DNA of 64,000 bases from Thioalkalivibrio sp. ALJ3 (GCF_000377205.1 NZ_KB897905.1:430586-494585); one strand, 5' to 3'. Shown: positions 49,092 through 58,435, counted from the first letter of the stretch. Translations and numbers: made by a program. The notes: generated by a model from the sequence alone, not told the origin.

Positions 49092-50114
49092 ATGTTCGGT
49101 TTCCGCAAGAAGAAATCCGAAGAATCCACCGCGCCCAGCCCCGAAACCACGCCGGAGGCGCCGCCGGAAACCGCTGCGGATGGCCAGCCAGCCCGTGGGG
49201 GCGGCTGGTTCCAGCGCCTGCGCCAGGGCCTGGCCAAGACCGGCCAGGCGCTCGGCGGCGACCTCAAGAGCCTGTTCCGGCGCAAGATCGACGACGAACT
49301 GTTCGAAGAGCTGGAGGAACGTCTGCTCCTGGCCGATGTCGGCCTGGATGCGACCCAGCGGATCATGGATCGTATCACCCGCGAGGTAAAACGGCGCGAA
49401 CTGGACAACGCCGACGCGCTGATGGACGCGCTCGAGACCGCAATGGTGGAGATTCTGGAGCCGGTCTCGCGGCCCCTGGAGATCCCGCAGGCCGAGCGAC
49501 CCTTTTCGATCCTGGTGGTCGGCATCAACGGCGCCGGGAAGACCACCACGATCGGCAAGCTGGCGCATCGCTTCCAGGCGGAGGGCCGTTCGGTCCTGCT
49601 GGCCGCCGGGGATACCTTCCGAGCGGCCGCCGTCGAGCAGCTGCAGACCTGGGGCGAACGCAATGATGTCCCGGTGATCGCGCAGGGAACCGGGGCCGAT
49701 TCGGCCTCCGTGGTCTACGACGGCCTCCAGGCTGCCCAGGCGCGCAAGACCGACATCCTGATCGCCGATACCGCCGGACGCCTGCACACTCAGACCAACC
49801 TGATGGACGAAGTACGCAAGGTGAAACGCGTGATGGGCCGCCTGGACGAGAACGCCCCGGACGAGGTGCTTTTGGTGGTCGATGGCGGCACCGGCCAGAA
49901 CGCATTGAACCAGGCACGCCAATTCCACGAGGCCCTGGGCCTGACCGGCATCGTGGTCACCAAGCTGGACGGGACCGCCAAGGGCGGCGTCCTGTTCGCG
50001 CTGGCGGAGCAACTGGGCGTGCCGGTGCGCTTTATCGGTGTGGGCGAGAAGGCCGAAGACCTGCAGCGCTTTGATGCCCGCGCGTTCGTACGCGCACTGC
50101 TAGGGAAAGACTGA
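49092..50114 (+). CDS. ftsY: Signal recognition particle receptor FtsY
   Basis: 340 residues. A short acidic/Pro-rich A domain (about 1-45) precedes the N domain and the GTPase G domain with GINGAGKTTTIGKLA, DTFRAAAVEQLQTW, DTAGRLHTQTNLMDE and TKLDGTAKGG. FtsY receives ribosome-nascent chains from SRP at the membrane. The last codons and the stop lie inside the left arm of a 300-base inverted-repeat element, which separates ftsY from ftsE; normally the two are adjacent. Confidence 0.96.
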   Translation: MFGFRKKKSEESTAPSPETTPEAPPETAADGQPARGGGWFQRLRQGLAKTGQALGGDLKSLFRRKIDDELFEELEERLLLADVGLDATQRIMDRITREVKRRELDNADALMDALETAMVEILEPVSRPLEIPQAERPFSILVVGINGAGKTTTIGKLAHRFQAEGRSVLLAAGDTFRAAAVEQLQTWGERNDVPVIAQGTGADSASVVYDGLQAAQARKTDILIADTAGRLHTQTNLMDEVRKVKRVMGRLDENAPDEVLLVVDGGTGQNALNQARQFHEALGLTGIVVTKLDGTAKGGVLFALAEQLGVPVRFIGVGEKAEDLQRFDARAFVRALLGKD

Positions 50115-50401
50115 TCAATGTACACGCTCGCGTTGGTACCCCAGGTTTTCCGAGACAAGGCGCGTCGAGCAGCGGGTAGTGGTTCTACCCGCCCGTTTTT
50201 GACTGGTTCGGGGCGCAACGCAGGATCGGGGAACCTGGGGTGCCAACCCCGAAGGGGCTCGGCCGCCCGTTGTTATCGCAAACGGGCGCTCGCACGGCGT
50301 TGCGGCTCCCTTGTGCAGAATGACTGCACGGCAGTCGCCGCGCCTTGTTCGCGCGCAAAAGCGACTCGAGCGCGAGCGTGTACATTGATCAGTCTTTCCC
50401 T
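50102..50401. repeat. 300-bp MITE-like element with perfect 31-bp terminal inverted repeats
   Basis: The arms at 50102-50132 and 50371-50401 are exact inverted copies over 31 bases (outer end AGGGAAAGACTGATCAATG). Between them lie several hairpins: GCGGGTAG/CTACCCGC (50172-50192), GCCCGTT/AACGGGC (around 50265-50286) and GTGCAG/CTGCAC (50313-50329). Both flanks contain ACAAGGCGCG beside an arm, in opposite orientation. The left arm includes the last four codons and stop of ftsY. No open frame is convincing and no target-site duplication is obvious. Confidence 0.85.
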
Positions 50402-50425
50402 GGATCGCGAGGAAAACCAGGCAGC

Positions 50426-51097
50426 ATGATCCAGTTGCAGCGCGTAACCAAGCGCTTTGGCAGCGCGGCCGATGCGCTGTCCAATGTCAGCCTGAGAGTG
50501 GATGCGGGCGCCATGGCCTTTGTCACCGGCCCGTCCGGGGCCGGCAAGAGTACGCTGCTGCGACTGATCGCCGGGCTGGAGCGCCCGACCCGCGGTCGTA
50601 TCCGCGTGAACGGGCACGAGCTGGACCGCCTGTCGGCTCGGGCCATCCCGCGTTTTCGCCGCAGTATCGGCCTGGTCTTTCAGGACCATCGCCTGCTGTT
50701 CGACCGCCCCGTGTTCGACAACGTCGCCCTGCCGCTGGAGATCCTGGCCTATCGCCGCCCGGAGATGCGCAAGCGGGTACGCGCGGCGCTGGACAAGGTC
50801 GGGCTGCTGCACAAGGAGACGGTCAACCCGCGCACCCTGTCCGCTGGGGAGCAGCAGCGCGTCGGCATCGCCCGGGCCATCGTGCACCGGCCGGTGCTGT
50901 TGCTTGCGGACGAGCCAACCGGCAACCTGGACCCGGCCTTGTCGGAAGAGATCCTCGCGCTGTTTGACGACTTCAACCGAGTGGGCATGACCGCATTGGT
51001 CGCGAGTCATGACCTGGAGCTGATCGGCCGCATGGGCAAACCGGTCCTGCACCTGGAAAACGGCCGCATCGAAGCCCGCGGCGGGGCGAGCGCATGA
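50426..51097 (+). CDS. ftsE: Cell-division ABC ATPase FtsE
   Basis: 223 residues. Walker A is GPSGAGKST (35-43), the signature LSAGEQQRVGIARAIV, Walker B LLLADEPTGNLD and the His switch LVASHDLELI. With FtsX it forms a mechano-transducer that activates peptidoglycan hydrolases (via EnvC in E. coli) and stabilises the divisome. The ATG at 50426 is 25 bases beyond the right arm of the repeat element. Its stop overlaps ftsX by four bases. Confidence 0.96.
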   Translation: MIQLQRVTKRFGSAADALSNVSLRVDAGAMAFVTGPSGAGKSTLLRLIAGLERPTRGRIRVNGHELDRLSARAIPRFRRSIGLVFQDHRLLFDRPVFDNVALPLEILAYRRPEMRKRVRAALDKVGLLHKETVNPRTLSAGEQQRVGIARAIVHRPVLLLADEPTGNLDPALSEEILALFDDFNRVGMTALVASHDLELIGRMGKPVLHLENGRIEARGGASA

Positions 51098-52023
51098 GAC
51101 CCGGGCGCCGCCTGTTCGATGCCCTGCCCGCCTGGCTGGACAGCCACCGCGATGCCGCTCGGCGCAGTCTTGGCCGGCGACTGCAGGCCCCGGTACTGAG
51201 CCTGATCACCATCGCGGTACTGGGCTTCATCCTCGCGCTCCCCGCCTATCTCTGGGTGCTGCTGGACAACGCGCGCGCCCTGTCGGCGCATGTCGACCAC
51301 GACCCGCGCATCGCGCTTTATCTCGATCATGTCGACGAGGAAACCGCCGACCGGCTGCAGGATGCGTTGGATGACGACGAACGCGTTGCACGCTGGGAGC
51401 GCATCGACGCCGACACCGCACTCACTGCTTACCGCGACAGCCTGCCGGACCCGGAACTGCTGGACTGGCTGGAGGACAACCCGCTACCGGACGTGATCGA
51501 TGTTGTACCCGCCAGCACGCAGCCGGACACGGTGGCGGCACTGCGCGACGACCTGCGGGCACTGGCGCCCGACGCCGGAGTGGTCGCCGACGACGAATGG
51601 GTACGCCAGCTCAACAGCCTGCACGAGCTGGGTCTGCGCATCCTGTCCGTGGTCGTCGCACTGCTGGGCCTCGGCGCCGTGTTGATCCTGGCGCTCGCCA
51701 CCGCCTCGGAGCTGCGCGAACGTCAGGAAGAGATCGCAATCTCGCGCATCAGTGGCGCAACCCACCGCTTTCTGCGCCGCCCGTCGCTGTACGGGGGTGT
51801 GCTGACCGGGTTCGGTGGGGGTATCTTCAGCGTGATCCTGCTGCTGGTGGGGGTCGCGTTGAGCCGCGAACCGCTGACCGAGGCCGCCGCCGCGTTTGAT
51901 CTGGAGTTCACCCTGCGCCTGCCGCATGCCGGGGATATTCTGGGCCTGATCCTGGTGGGCCTGATACTGGGCTGGCTGGGCGCACGACTGGGCAGCGGCC
52001 ATGCCCTGCGCGACGCGCCCTGA
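51094..52023 (+). CDS. ftsX: Cell-division permease-like protein FtsX
   Basis: 309 residues with a cytoplasmic N-terminus, a first span at about 40-60 (LSLITIAVLGFILALPAYLW), a large periplasmic domain (about 65-165) rich in Asp and Glu, and three C-terminal spans with ASELRERQEEIAISRISGATHRFLRRP, the FtsX signature. It anchors FtsE and transmits its ATPase cycle to the periplasm. It overlaps ftsE and is followed after 103 bases by rpoH. Confidence 0.95.
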   Translation: MRPGRRLFDALPAWLDSHRDAARRSLGRRLQAPVLSLITIAVLGFILALPAYLWVLLDNARALSAHVDHDPRIALYLDHVDEETADRLQDALDDDERVARWERIDADTALTAYRDSLPDPELLDWLEDNPLPDVIDVVPASTQPDTVAALRDDLRALAPDAGVVADDEWVRQLNSLHELGLRILSVVVALLGLGAVLILALATASELRERQEEIAISRISGATHRFLRRPSLYGGVLTGFGGGIFSVILLLVGVALSREPLTEAAAAFDLEFTLRLPHAGDILGLILVGLILGWLGARLGSGHALRDAP

Positions 52024-52065
52024 GCGCGCGCGGAGCAACAAAAACTCCCGGAACTTTCAGCGGGT

Positions 52066-52092
52066 TTAGCACTCTATTCCCGCGAGTGCTAA
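52066..52092 (+). promoter_or_regulatory. Perfect CIRCE operator (HrcA site) upstream of rpoH
   Basis: TTAGCACTC, then nine bases, then GAGTGCTAA: an exact match to the CIRCE inverted repeat bound by HrcA. It ends 34 bases before the rpoH ATG, so it is at or near the promoter. It predicts that HrcA represses rpoH and that heat or unfolded protein releases it. Confidence 0.93.
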
Positions 52093-52126
52093 TCTCTGTC
52101 TTTATTCTCTGGAGGCATCCATCACG

Positions 52127-52996
<870 letters not shown>

Positions 52997-53022
52997 CGCG
53001 ACAACCTCGGCTGCGCCCAACG

Positions 53023-53062
53023 AAAAAAGGCCCCGACCGCTTGTGCGATCGGGGCCTTTTTT
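53023..53062. terminator. Strong bidirectional terminator between rpoH and the cco operon
   Basis: AAAAAAGGCCCCGA and TCGGGGCCTTTTTT form a 14-base stem (53023-53036 with 53049-53062) with a 12-base loop that can pair further. It gives a T-tract on both strands, ending rpoH on the plus strand and the ccoNOQP-to-small-ORF operon on the minus strand. Confidence 0.93.
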
Positions 53063-53106
53063 GATGGCTTCCGGCGCCGCTCAGGCGGCGCGCGGGAATC
53101 CCTGGC

Positions 53107-53211
53107 TCAGCCGCCGAACAGGATCACCGAGAAGAAGCTGATCCAGGACCAGATGATCAGGGCGGCAGTGAACGTCAACGGGAAGTTCGCAAAGGTAAAC
53201 CACTCACGCAT
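53107..53211 (-). CDS. 34-residue single-span membrane protein at the end of the cco operon
   Basis: A complete short frame beginning MREWFTF and ending SVILFGG, with a central hydrophobic stretch of about 22 residues containing three tryptophans. GAGGG stands about nine bases before the ATG. It lies 78 bases after ccoS on the same strand and 45 bases before the shared terminator, so it is the last gene of the cbb3 operon. Size and topology resemble small accessory subunits of haem-copper oxidases (for example CcoM of Pseudomonas stutzeri), but sequence relatedness is not shown. Its function is unknown; a cbb3 subunit or assembly aid is a reasonable guess. Confidence 0.65.
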   Translation of the reverse strand: MREWFTFANFPLTFTAALIIWSWISFFSVILFGG

Positions 53212-53289
53212 AGCCAAAGCCCTCAACACACATCGATTTAAGAATGGATAAAGGGTAAGCGGGAGGAGGCCACGGCGCAAGTTTCCGGA

Positions 53290-53508
53290 TCAGCGCGGTC
53301 GGTCTTCCGGTCGCTGCGTCTCCCCGGTCTTCCGGTCCTTTTCGTCGTCGGTGGTCGGGATCCGCGGGTCATCGTCATCCATCAGGATACGGTGCGCCGG
53401 GCCCTCGAGGTCATCGTACTGCCCCGACCGTATCGCCCACAGCAGGACCATCCCCACGACCAGGGCAAACAGCATCGCCAGCGGAATCAGCAGGTACAGA
53501 ATCGACAT
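53290..53508 (-). CDS. ccoS: cbb3 oxidase maturation protein CcoS
   Basis: 72 residues. MSILYLLIPLAMLFALVVGM, then LLWAIRSGQYDDLEGPAHRILMDDD, is the CcoS/FixS signature: one membrane span followed by a conserved acidic segment. The C-terminus (about 50-72) is a charged tail. CcoS is needed for copper and haem insertion into CcoN, with CcoI. It follows ccoI after 31 bases. Confidence 0.94.
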   Translation of the reverse strand: MSILYLLIPLAMLFALVVGMVLLWAIRSGQYDDLEGPAHRILMDDDDPRIPTTDDEKDRKTGETQRPEDRPR

Positions 53509-53539
53509 GGCAACCAGTCTACTCGTCCTGCGCCGAGCC

Positions 53540-56095
53540 TCAACCCGGGGGCGAGGCGGGCGCCTCGGTGGGCGCGCGACTATCGTGCTCGCGCGGAGCA
53601 ACCACGCGGTCGCGCCCCGGACGCAGACGCAGGGCATTCCCCACCACCAGCAAGGAGCTCATCGACATCCCCAATGCGGCCAGCCAGGGCGTGAGCAGGC
53701 CGGCCGCGGCAATCGGCAGAGCCACCACGTTGTAGGCAATCGCCCAGGCAATATTCTGGCGCACGATCCGGGTCGTGCGACGGGCCTGATCCAGCGCCTC
53801 CGGTAGCCGATCCAGGCGGTCGGACGTCAGCACGAGATCGGCCTGGGTCTGCGCCAGACGGGTGCCGCCGCCCATCGCCAGGGAGACGTCGGCTCCCGCG
53901 AGTACCGGCGCGTCGTTGATTCCTTCCCCGGCCATCAGCACGGTGCGGCCCTCGGCCTGGAGTTCGCGTACGTGGCGCAGCTTGTCCTCCGGCGTCAGGC
54001 CGCCATGAAACCGGTCGATGCCCAGGTGTTCGGCGAAGCGCTGCCCCGCCTCCGGACGGTCGCCGGTCAGCAGGATTACCTCGAGCCCGCGCGCGGACAG
54101 CGTCGCGACGGTCTCGGCCGCCTCCGGCCGTGGTGTGTCGGCGAGCCAGAAGGTCGCAACCGGCTCGCCGTCCACCACCAGCCAGATCGGTGAAGCGAAC
54201 GAATTGTCCACCGGGGCCTCGGCGGCCGGAGGCTCCGTTTGCGACAGCATTCCACGCCCCCCGATTGCCACCTTGCACCCCTCAATCTCGCCAGTAAGGC
54301 CGCTTCCCGGCTCATTGTGTACGGCCCGGGCTGTCACGTCGGAGGCGGCCCCGGCCTCACGGAAGGCACGTGACAGCGGGTGCTCGGAATGGGCCTCCAG
54401 CGCGGCCGCCCAGGCGCGCCAGTCCTGCCCTGGCGGCGGCGCCACGTGATCGTTCTGCGCCACCACGCGCGGGCGGCCCTCGGTCAGGGTGCCGGTCTTG
54501 TCGAGGCAGACGGTATCGACACGCGCCAAAGCCTCCAGGGTGCGTCCACGTGTCACCAGCAGGCCGAGGCGCGACAGCGTACCCGTCGTCGCGGTCAGCG
54601 CGACGGGTGTTGCCAACGCCAGCGCGCAGGGGCAGGTGGCGACCAGCATCGCCACCATCACCCACAGCGCCCGGCTCGGGTCGATCCAGGCATACCAGAC
54701 GAGGCCTGCCAGCGCGGTCAGGAGCAGGACCGCCCCGACAAACCAGCCGGTTCCGGTTTCCGCGAGCCGGGCGATCCGGGGTTTCTCGCTTTGCGCGCGA
54801 TCGAGCAGGCGCTGGATTGCGGCCAGCGTGGTCTCGGCGCCGACGCGGCGTACCTCAATGACCAGCGGACCATCGACATTGACGGTGCCACCCACCACCT
54901 CGTCCTGCGCGGCGACGGGTTCGGGGTCCGGTTCACCCGTGAGCAGAGCGCGATTGATGGTGGAGCGCCCCTGGACGACGACGCCATCCGCAGGGACCGA
55001 TTCGCCGGGGCGGACACGCACATGATCGCCGGGGATCAGGTCGCCGAGCGCCACGGGCTCCTCCTGGCCACCGGCATCCAGGCGATGGGCCAGTGCCGGC
55101 ACCATTCGATCCAGGCGATCGATGGCCTGACTCGCATGCTGGCGCGCGATCAGCTCGAGGTAGCGACTGGTCAGCAGGAAGAAGACAAACATGACGACCG
55201 ACTCGAAGTAGACATGCTCGCCGGTCCCGAGCAGGACCGCGTAGAGGCTGGCCACGTAGGTGACGATGATCGCCAGGCTCACCGGGACATCCATGCCGAG
55301 CCTTCGCTGGCGCAGGTCGCGCCAGGCGCTCTGGTAGAACGGGATGGCCGAGTAGAACACCACCGGGGTGGTCAGGGCCGCTGCCACCCAGCGCATAAAC
55401 TGCATCAGGTCCGCGTGCTGGGGGTCGTCCTCGCCCAGCCAGATCGCCAGCGCCAGCATCATCACCTGCATCATGCCGAGGGCGGCCACGCCGATCCGGC
55501 GCAGCGCGATACCGCGCTCGCGGGCAATCGCCTGCTCGCGGGTGCCCGGGTCGTACGGGTGGGCGTGGTAACCGATATCGCGGATCGCCTTGAGGATCTC
55601 TGACAGGGCAATGCGCTCCGGATCCCAGACCAGGCGGGCACGATGGGTGGAGTAGTTGATGCTGAAGGCAATCACACCCGGTAGCGACTGTACATGGCGC
55701 TCGTTCAGCCAGACGCAGGCGGCACAGGTGATGCCCTCGAGGATCAGCGCGGCCTCGAGTCGGGAGCCGTCACCGGTGTCTGCCGCCGGCGTCACGAACG
55801 AGCGCTGGACGGCCTCGGTATCGAAGAGTTCGAGCTCGCGCAGCTCGTCAGGGACCAGTGGCTCGCCGGCCTGCCCGGGCGGCGTCGGTCGGTGATGGTA
55901 GTAAGCCCCCAGACCGCGTTCGATGATGGCCCCGGCAACGGCCTGGCAGCCGGGGCAGCAGGTCGGCCGCTCGCGCCCCTCGAACAGGACCGGGTAATTC
56001 GCACCGCCCGGAATCGGCAAACCGCAATGAAAACAGCCACCGCGCGTGTCAGTGGGCGTGGCCGTGGAATCGGGTTCGGGGCGATATCCGCTCAC
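53540..56095 (-). CDS. ccoI: Copper-exporting P-type ATPase CcoI/FixI
   Basis: 851 residues. An N-terminal zinc-ribbon-like region with CFHCGLPIPGG and CCPGC precedes the HMA domain (EGITCAACVWLNE). The P1B ATPase core shows CPCALALATPVALTA (CPC metal site), DKTGTLTEGRPRVV (phosphorylated Asp) and the hinge MAGEGINDAPVLAGADVSLAMG. It delivers copper to the periplasmic side for the CcoN CuB centre. It follows the fixH-like gene after 15 bases. Confidence 0.96.
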   Translation of the reverse strand: MSGYRPEPDSTATPTDTRGGCFHCGLPIPGGANYPVLFEGRERPTCCPGCQAVAGAIIERGLGAYYHHRPTPPGQAGEPLVPDELRELELFDTEAVQRSFVTPAADTGDGSRLEAALILEGITCAACVWLNERHVQSLPGVIAFSINYSTHRARLVWDPERIALSEILKAIRDIGYHAHPYDPGTREQAIARERGIALRRIGVAALGMMQVMMLALAIWLGEDDPQHADLMQFMRWVAAALTTPVVFYSAIPFYQSAWRDLRQRRLGMDVPVSLAIIVTYVASLYAVLLGTGEHVYFESVVMFVFFLLTSRYLELIARQHASQAIDRLDRMVPALAHRLDAGGQEEPVALGDLIPGDHVRVRPGESVPADGVVVQGRSTINRALLTGEPDPEPVAAQDEVVGGTVNVDGPLVIEVRRVGAETTLAAIQRLLDRAQSEKPRIARLAETGTGWFVGAVLLLTALAGLVWYAWIDPSRALWVMVAMLVATCPCALALATPVALTATTGTLSRLGLLVTRGRTLEALARVDTVCLDKTGTLTEGRPRVVAQNDHVAPPPGQDWRAWAAALEAHSEHPLSRAFREAGAASDVTARAVHNEPGSGLTGEIEGCKVAIGGRGMLSQTEPPAAEAPVDNSFASPIWLVVDGEPVATFWLADTPRPEAAETVATLSARGLEVILLTGDRPEAGQRFAEHLGIDRFHGGLTPEDKLRHVRELQAEGRTVLMAGEGINDAPVLAGADVSLAMGGGTRLAQTQADLVLTSDRLDRLPEALDQARRTTRIVRQNIAWAIAYNVVALPIAAAGLLTPWLAALGMSMSSLLVVGNALRLRPGRDRVVAPREHDSRAPTEAPASPPG

Positions 56096-56110
56096 CGGCG
56101 GTCGGCGAGA

Positions 56111-56938
56111 TCAGCTGGAATGACCGCGCACGCGCGTACGCGCCTGCTGCTCCACCAGCTGTCCGTCGTGCTCGACATGGAAACGCAGGTCCCAGCGTCC
56201 CGGCGATGGCAGCGTCAGCTCGACCTGATAGAGCCCTTCACCAATCGGCTGCATGCTGAAAGCCTGGTCGCGGCGCTCGTCGGCGACCCACATGAAGGTG
56301 CCGCTGACGTCGGCGTCGGAGATCGGCCGCCCCTCGGCGTCGCGGACTTCAACCTGGAACGTGGCGGTCTCGCCCTGAACCGGGCTTTCCACCCAGCCTT
56401 GGCGCACCTGCCAGCCGAGTTCGCGCTGTTCCTGGAGCCGCGTCATGCGATGCACGGCGAGGGCCTCGTCGCGCTCCTGGATGCCGCCGACCGTACCGGG
56501 GAAGGCCGAGGTGACGCGCTCGGCCGGTGTCTCGGGCTCGGGCAGCAGGGTGCCGATGTAGCGCTCCGGCATGCCGTTATGGGCGAGCGTGATCAGCACC
56601 GCCTGAACCGACGCGATGATCGTAAAAAAGCCGACAATCACCAGCGGGGCCCAGTGCAGGCTGAACGACCCCTTCTGCCCATCCTCGGCTTCCGCCTCCT
56701 TCTGCGTCAGGATAATGCCCAGGCCATAAGGCACGATAATGTACAGTGCCAGATGAATCGCGAACACGTCCGCACCCTGCCAGGTCAGGATGGAGGCCGG
56801 GATGAACACAAACAGCATGATCGCCACCACCACGGCCGCCGTGTTGTAGGCGCGCAGACGGGTGAACTTGTAGATCAGCGCGAACAGCAGGGCGAGCGCT
56901 GCGCTGCCCAATCCAAGGGAAATGACGAGATTGCTCAT
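56111..56938 (-). CDS. FixH-domain protein with a multi-span N-terminal extension
   Basis: 275 residues, well above the 150-180 of ordinary FixH/CcoH. Residues 1-80 carry three hydrophobic spans (LVISLGLGSAALALLFALIY; TAAVVVAIMLFVFIPASIL; AIHLALYIIVPYGLGIIL) not typical of FixH. A fourth span (VIVGFFTIIASVQAVLI) and the FixH-like periplasmic beta domain follow, including FQVEVRDAEGRPISDADV and RWDLRFHVEHDGQLVEQ. CcoH is an assembly subunit of cbb3 oxidase. Its place between ccoG and ccoI agrees. The extension looks like a fusion with another small membrane protein. Confidence 0.82.
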   Translation of the reverse strand: MSNLVISLGLGSAALALLFALIYKFTRLRAYNTAAVVVAIMLFVFIPASILTWQGADVFAIHLALYIIVPYGLGIILTQKEAEAEDGQKGSFSLHWAPLVIVGFFTIIASVQAVLITLAHNGMPERYIGTLLPEPETPAERVTSAFPGTVGGIQERDEALAVHRMTRLQEQRELGWQVRQGWVESPVQGETATFQVEVRDAEGRPISDADVSGTFMWVADERRDQAFSMQPIGEGLYQVELTLPSPGRWDLRFHVEHDGQLVEQQARTRVRGHSS

Positions 56939-57034
56939 GATGTCTTCATCGTATCGTTCCGGCGCAGCAGGGTATCACTCGGTTGGCGCCGCGCCAGTTT
57001 CGCCAGCCGTATTGTCGTAATCTTTCCCGGGCCA

Positions 57035-58435
57035 TCAGCGGTAGCTGAAGCGGGCATCGGCCTCGACGGGCTCGATTCGCCCTTCACGGTCACTGATCAC
57101 GAAATGGAAACGGATCGGTGAATCCGCGCCGGCCTCCACATCGTGGCGCACTCGAGCCAGCACGGTCAGGCGCTGGCCGGGTTCGAGCCGGATCTGCTCG
57201 ACCTGCCCGAGGTCGAGATCCGCGCCTTCCAGACCCGCGATATCGAGGGCGAAATCCAGCTCCTGGTCGGAGACATTGTTCAGGCGCAGCTCGTAGCTGT
57301 TTTGTACCCGGCCATCGGACATCTGCACGAACAACGGCTGGCGCACCTGGTTGACGTTCACATCGACCGGCGGGCGCTCGAGGATGCTGAATACCAGCGC
57401 CCCGATCACCACCAGGACCGCGGCTCCGTACCCCAGGGTCTTGCCCTTCAGCCAGCGCGTCTTTTCACCCTGCAGCTCGTGTTCCGAGGAATAGCGGATC
57501 AGCCCGCGTGGCCATCCCTGCTTGTCCATGATGGTGTCACAGGCATCGATACACAGTGCACAGTGGATGCACGAGACCTGCAGCCCGTCCCGGATGTCGA
57601 TGCCCGTCGGGCAGACCTGGACGCAGTAGCCACAGTCAATGCAGTCCCCAACTCCGGCCGCCTGTCGTTCCTCGCGCGTCTTCAGTCCAGCCTGCACCTT
57701 CGCACGCCCGGCCGTGCCCTCGCCACGGTTCGGGTCGTACGAAACGATCAGGGTATCCTGGTCGAACATCACGCTCTGGAACCGGGCATACGGACAGATA
57801 AAGGTACAGACCTGTTCACGCGCCAGTCCGGCAAAGGTATAGGTGGTTGCAGTCAGCAGGCCGGCGGTCACGTAGGCGGCAAACCTAGCATCACCAGTAA
57901 AGAAGTCGCGCACCATGGTCGGTGCATCGGCCCAGTACAGGACAAACCCAAGCCCGGTCGCAAACGCCACGAGAAGCCAGGACAGGTGTGTCGCACCCAG
58001 CTTCCAGAGCTTCTCGAAATTCCACGACTGTTTGGAGAGACGGATACGGGCCGGGCGCTCGCCCTGGATCTTGCGCTCCAGGTACATGAACACGTCGGTC
58101 CACAGCGTCTGGAAGCAGAAATAGCCACAGAACACACGACCCAGCACCCCGGTGACGAAGAACAGCAGAAGGGCGGCCAGCACCAGGAAACCCGCCAGCC
58201 AGAAAATGTCCTGCGCGTAAACGACCAGATCAAACAAGAAGAACTGCCGGTTCGGGATGTCGAACAGCACGGCCTGGTTCGGCCCGAACTCGCGATCCCA
58301 GCGCAGCCATGGGAGGCCAAAAAATACCCCGTAGGCCAGAAACAGGATCCCGGTCTTGAGGTTGCGAAATCGGCCTTTGACCGATCGCGGATGGATCGGT
58401 ATGCGGGCCTCGTAGATTGGCTGGCCTTGCGCCAT
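57035..58435 (-). CDS. ccoG: cbb3 oxidase accessory protein CcoG
   Basis: 466 residues. Four or five spans in the first 300 residues, two 4Fe-4S motifs (CIDCGYCVQVCPTGIDIRDG and CIHCALCIDACDTIM), and a C-terminal IG-like domain (NVSDQELDFALDIAGL; RLTVLARVRHD) define CcoG/RdxA/FixG. It reduces copper for insertion into the oxidase. It lies 165 bases after ccoP; the gap has a GC-rich inverted pair without T-tract, so transcription may continue. Confidence 0.95.
   Translation of the reverse strand: MAQGQPIYEARIPIHPRSVKGRFRNLKTGILFLAYGVFFGLPWLRWDREFGPNQAVLFDIPNRQFFLFDLVVYAQDIFWLAGFLVLAALLLFFVTGVLGRVFCGYFCFQTLWTDVFMYLERKIQGERPARIRLSKQSWNFEKLWKLGATHLSWLLVAFATGLGFVLYWADAPTMVRDFFTGDARFAAYVTAGLLTATTYTFAGLAREQVCTFICPYARFQSVMFDQDTLIVSYDPNRGEGTAGRAKVQAGLKTREERQAAGVGDCIDCGYCVQVCPTGIDIRDGLQVSCIHCALCIDACDTIMDKQGWPRGLIRYSSEHELQGEKTRWLKGKTLGYGAAVLVVIGALVFSILERPPVDVNVNQVRQPLFVQMSDGRVQNSYELRLNNVSDQELDFALDIAGLEGADLDLGQVEQIRLEPGQRLTVLARVRHDVEAGADSPIRFHFVISDREGRIEPVEADARFSYR

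Noticed and set aside
50118-50429. Open frames on both strands inside the inverted-repeat element (50118-50429 plus; 50185-50385 minus), both starting MYTLAL.
   Set aside because: Both begin in the identical terminal repeat, have low-complexity Arg/Ala/Gly sequence, and no family resemblance; the identical starts are a by-product of the inverted arms.
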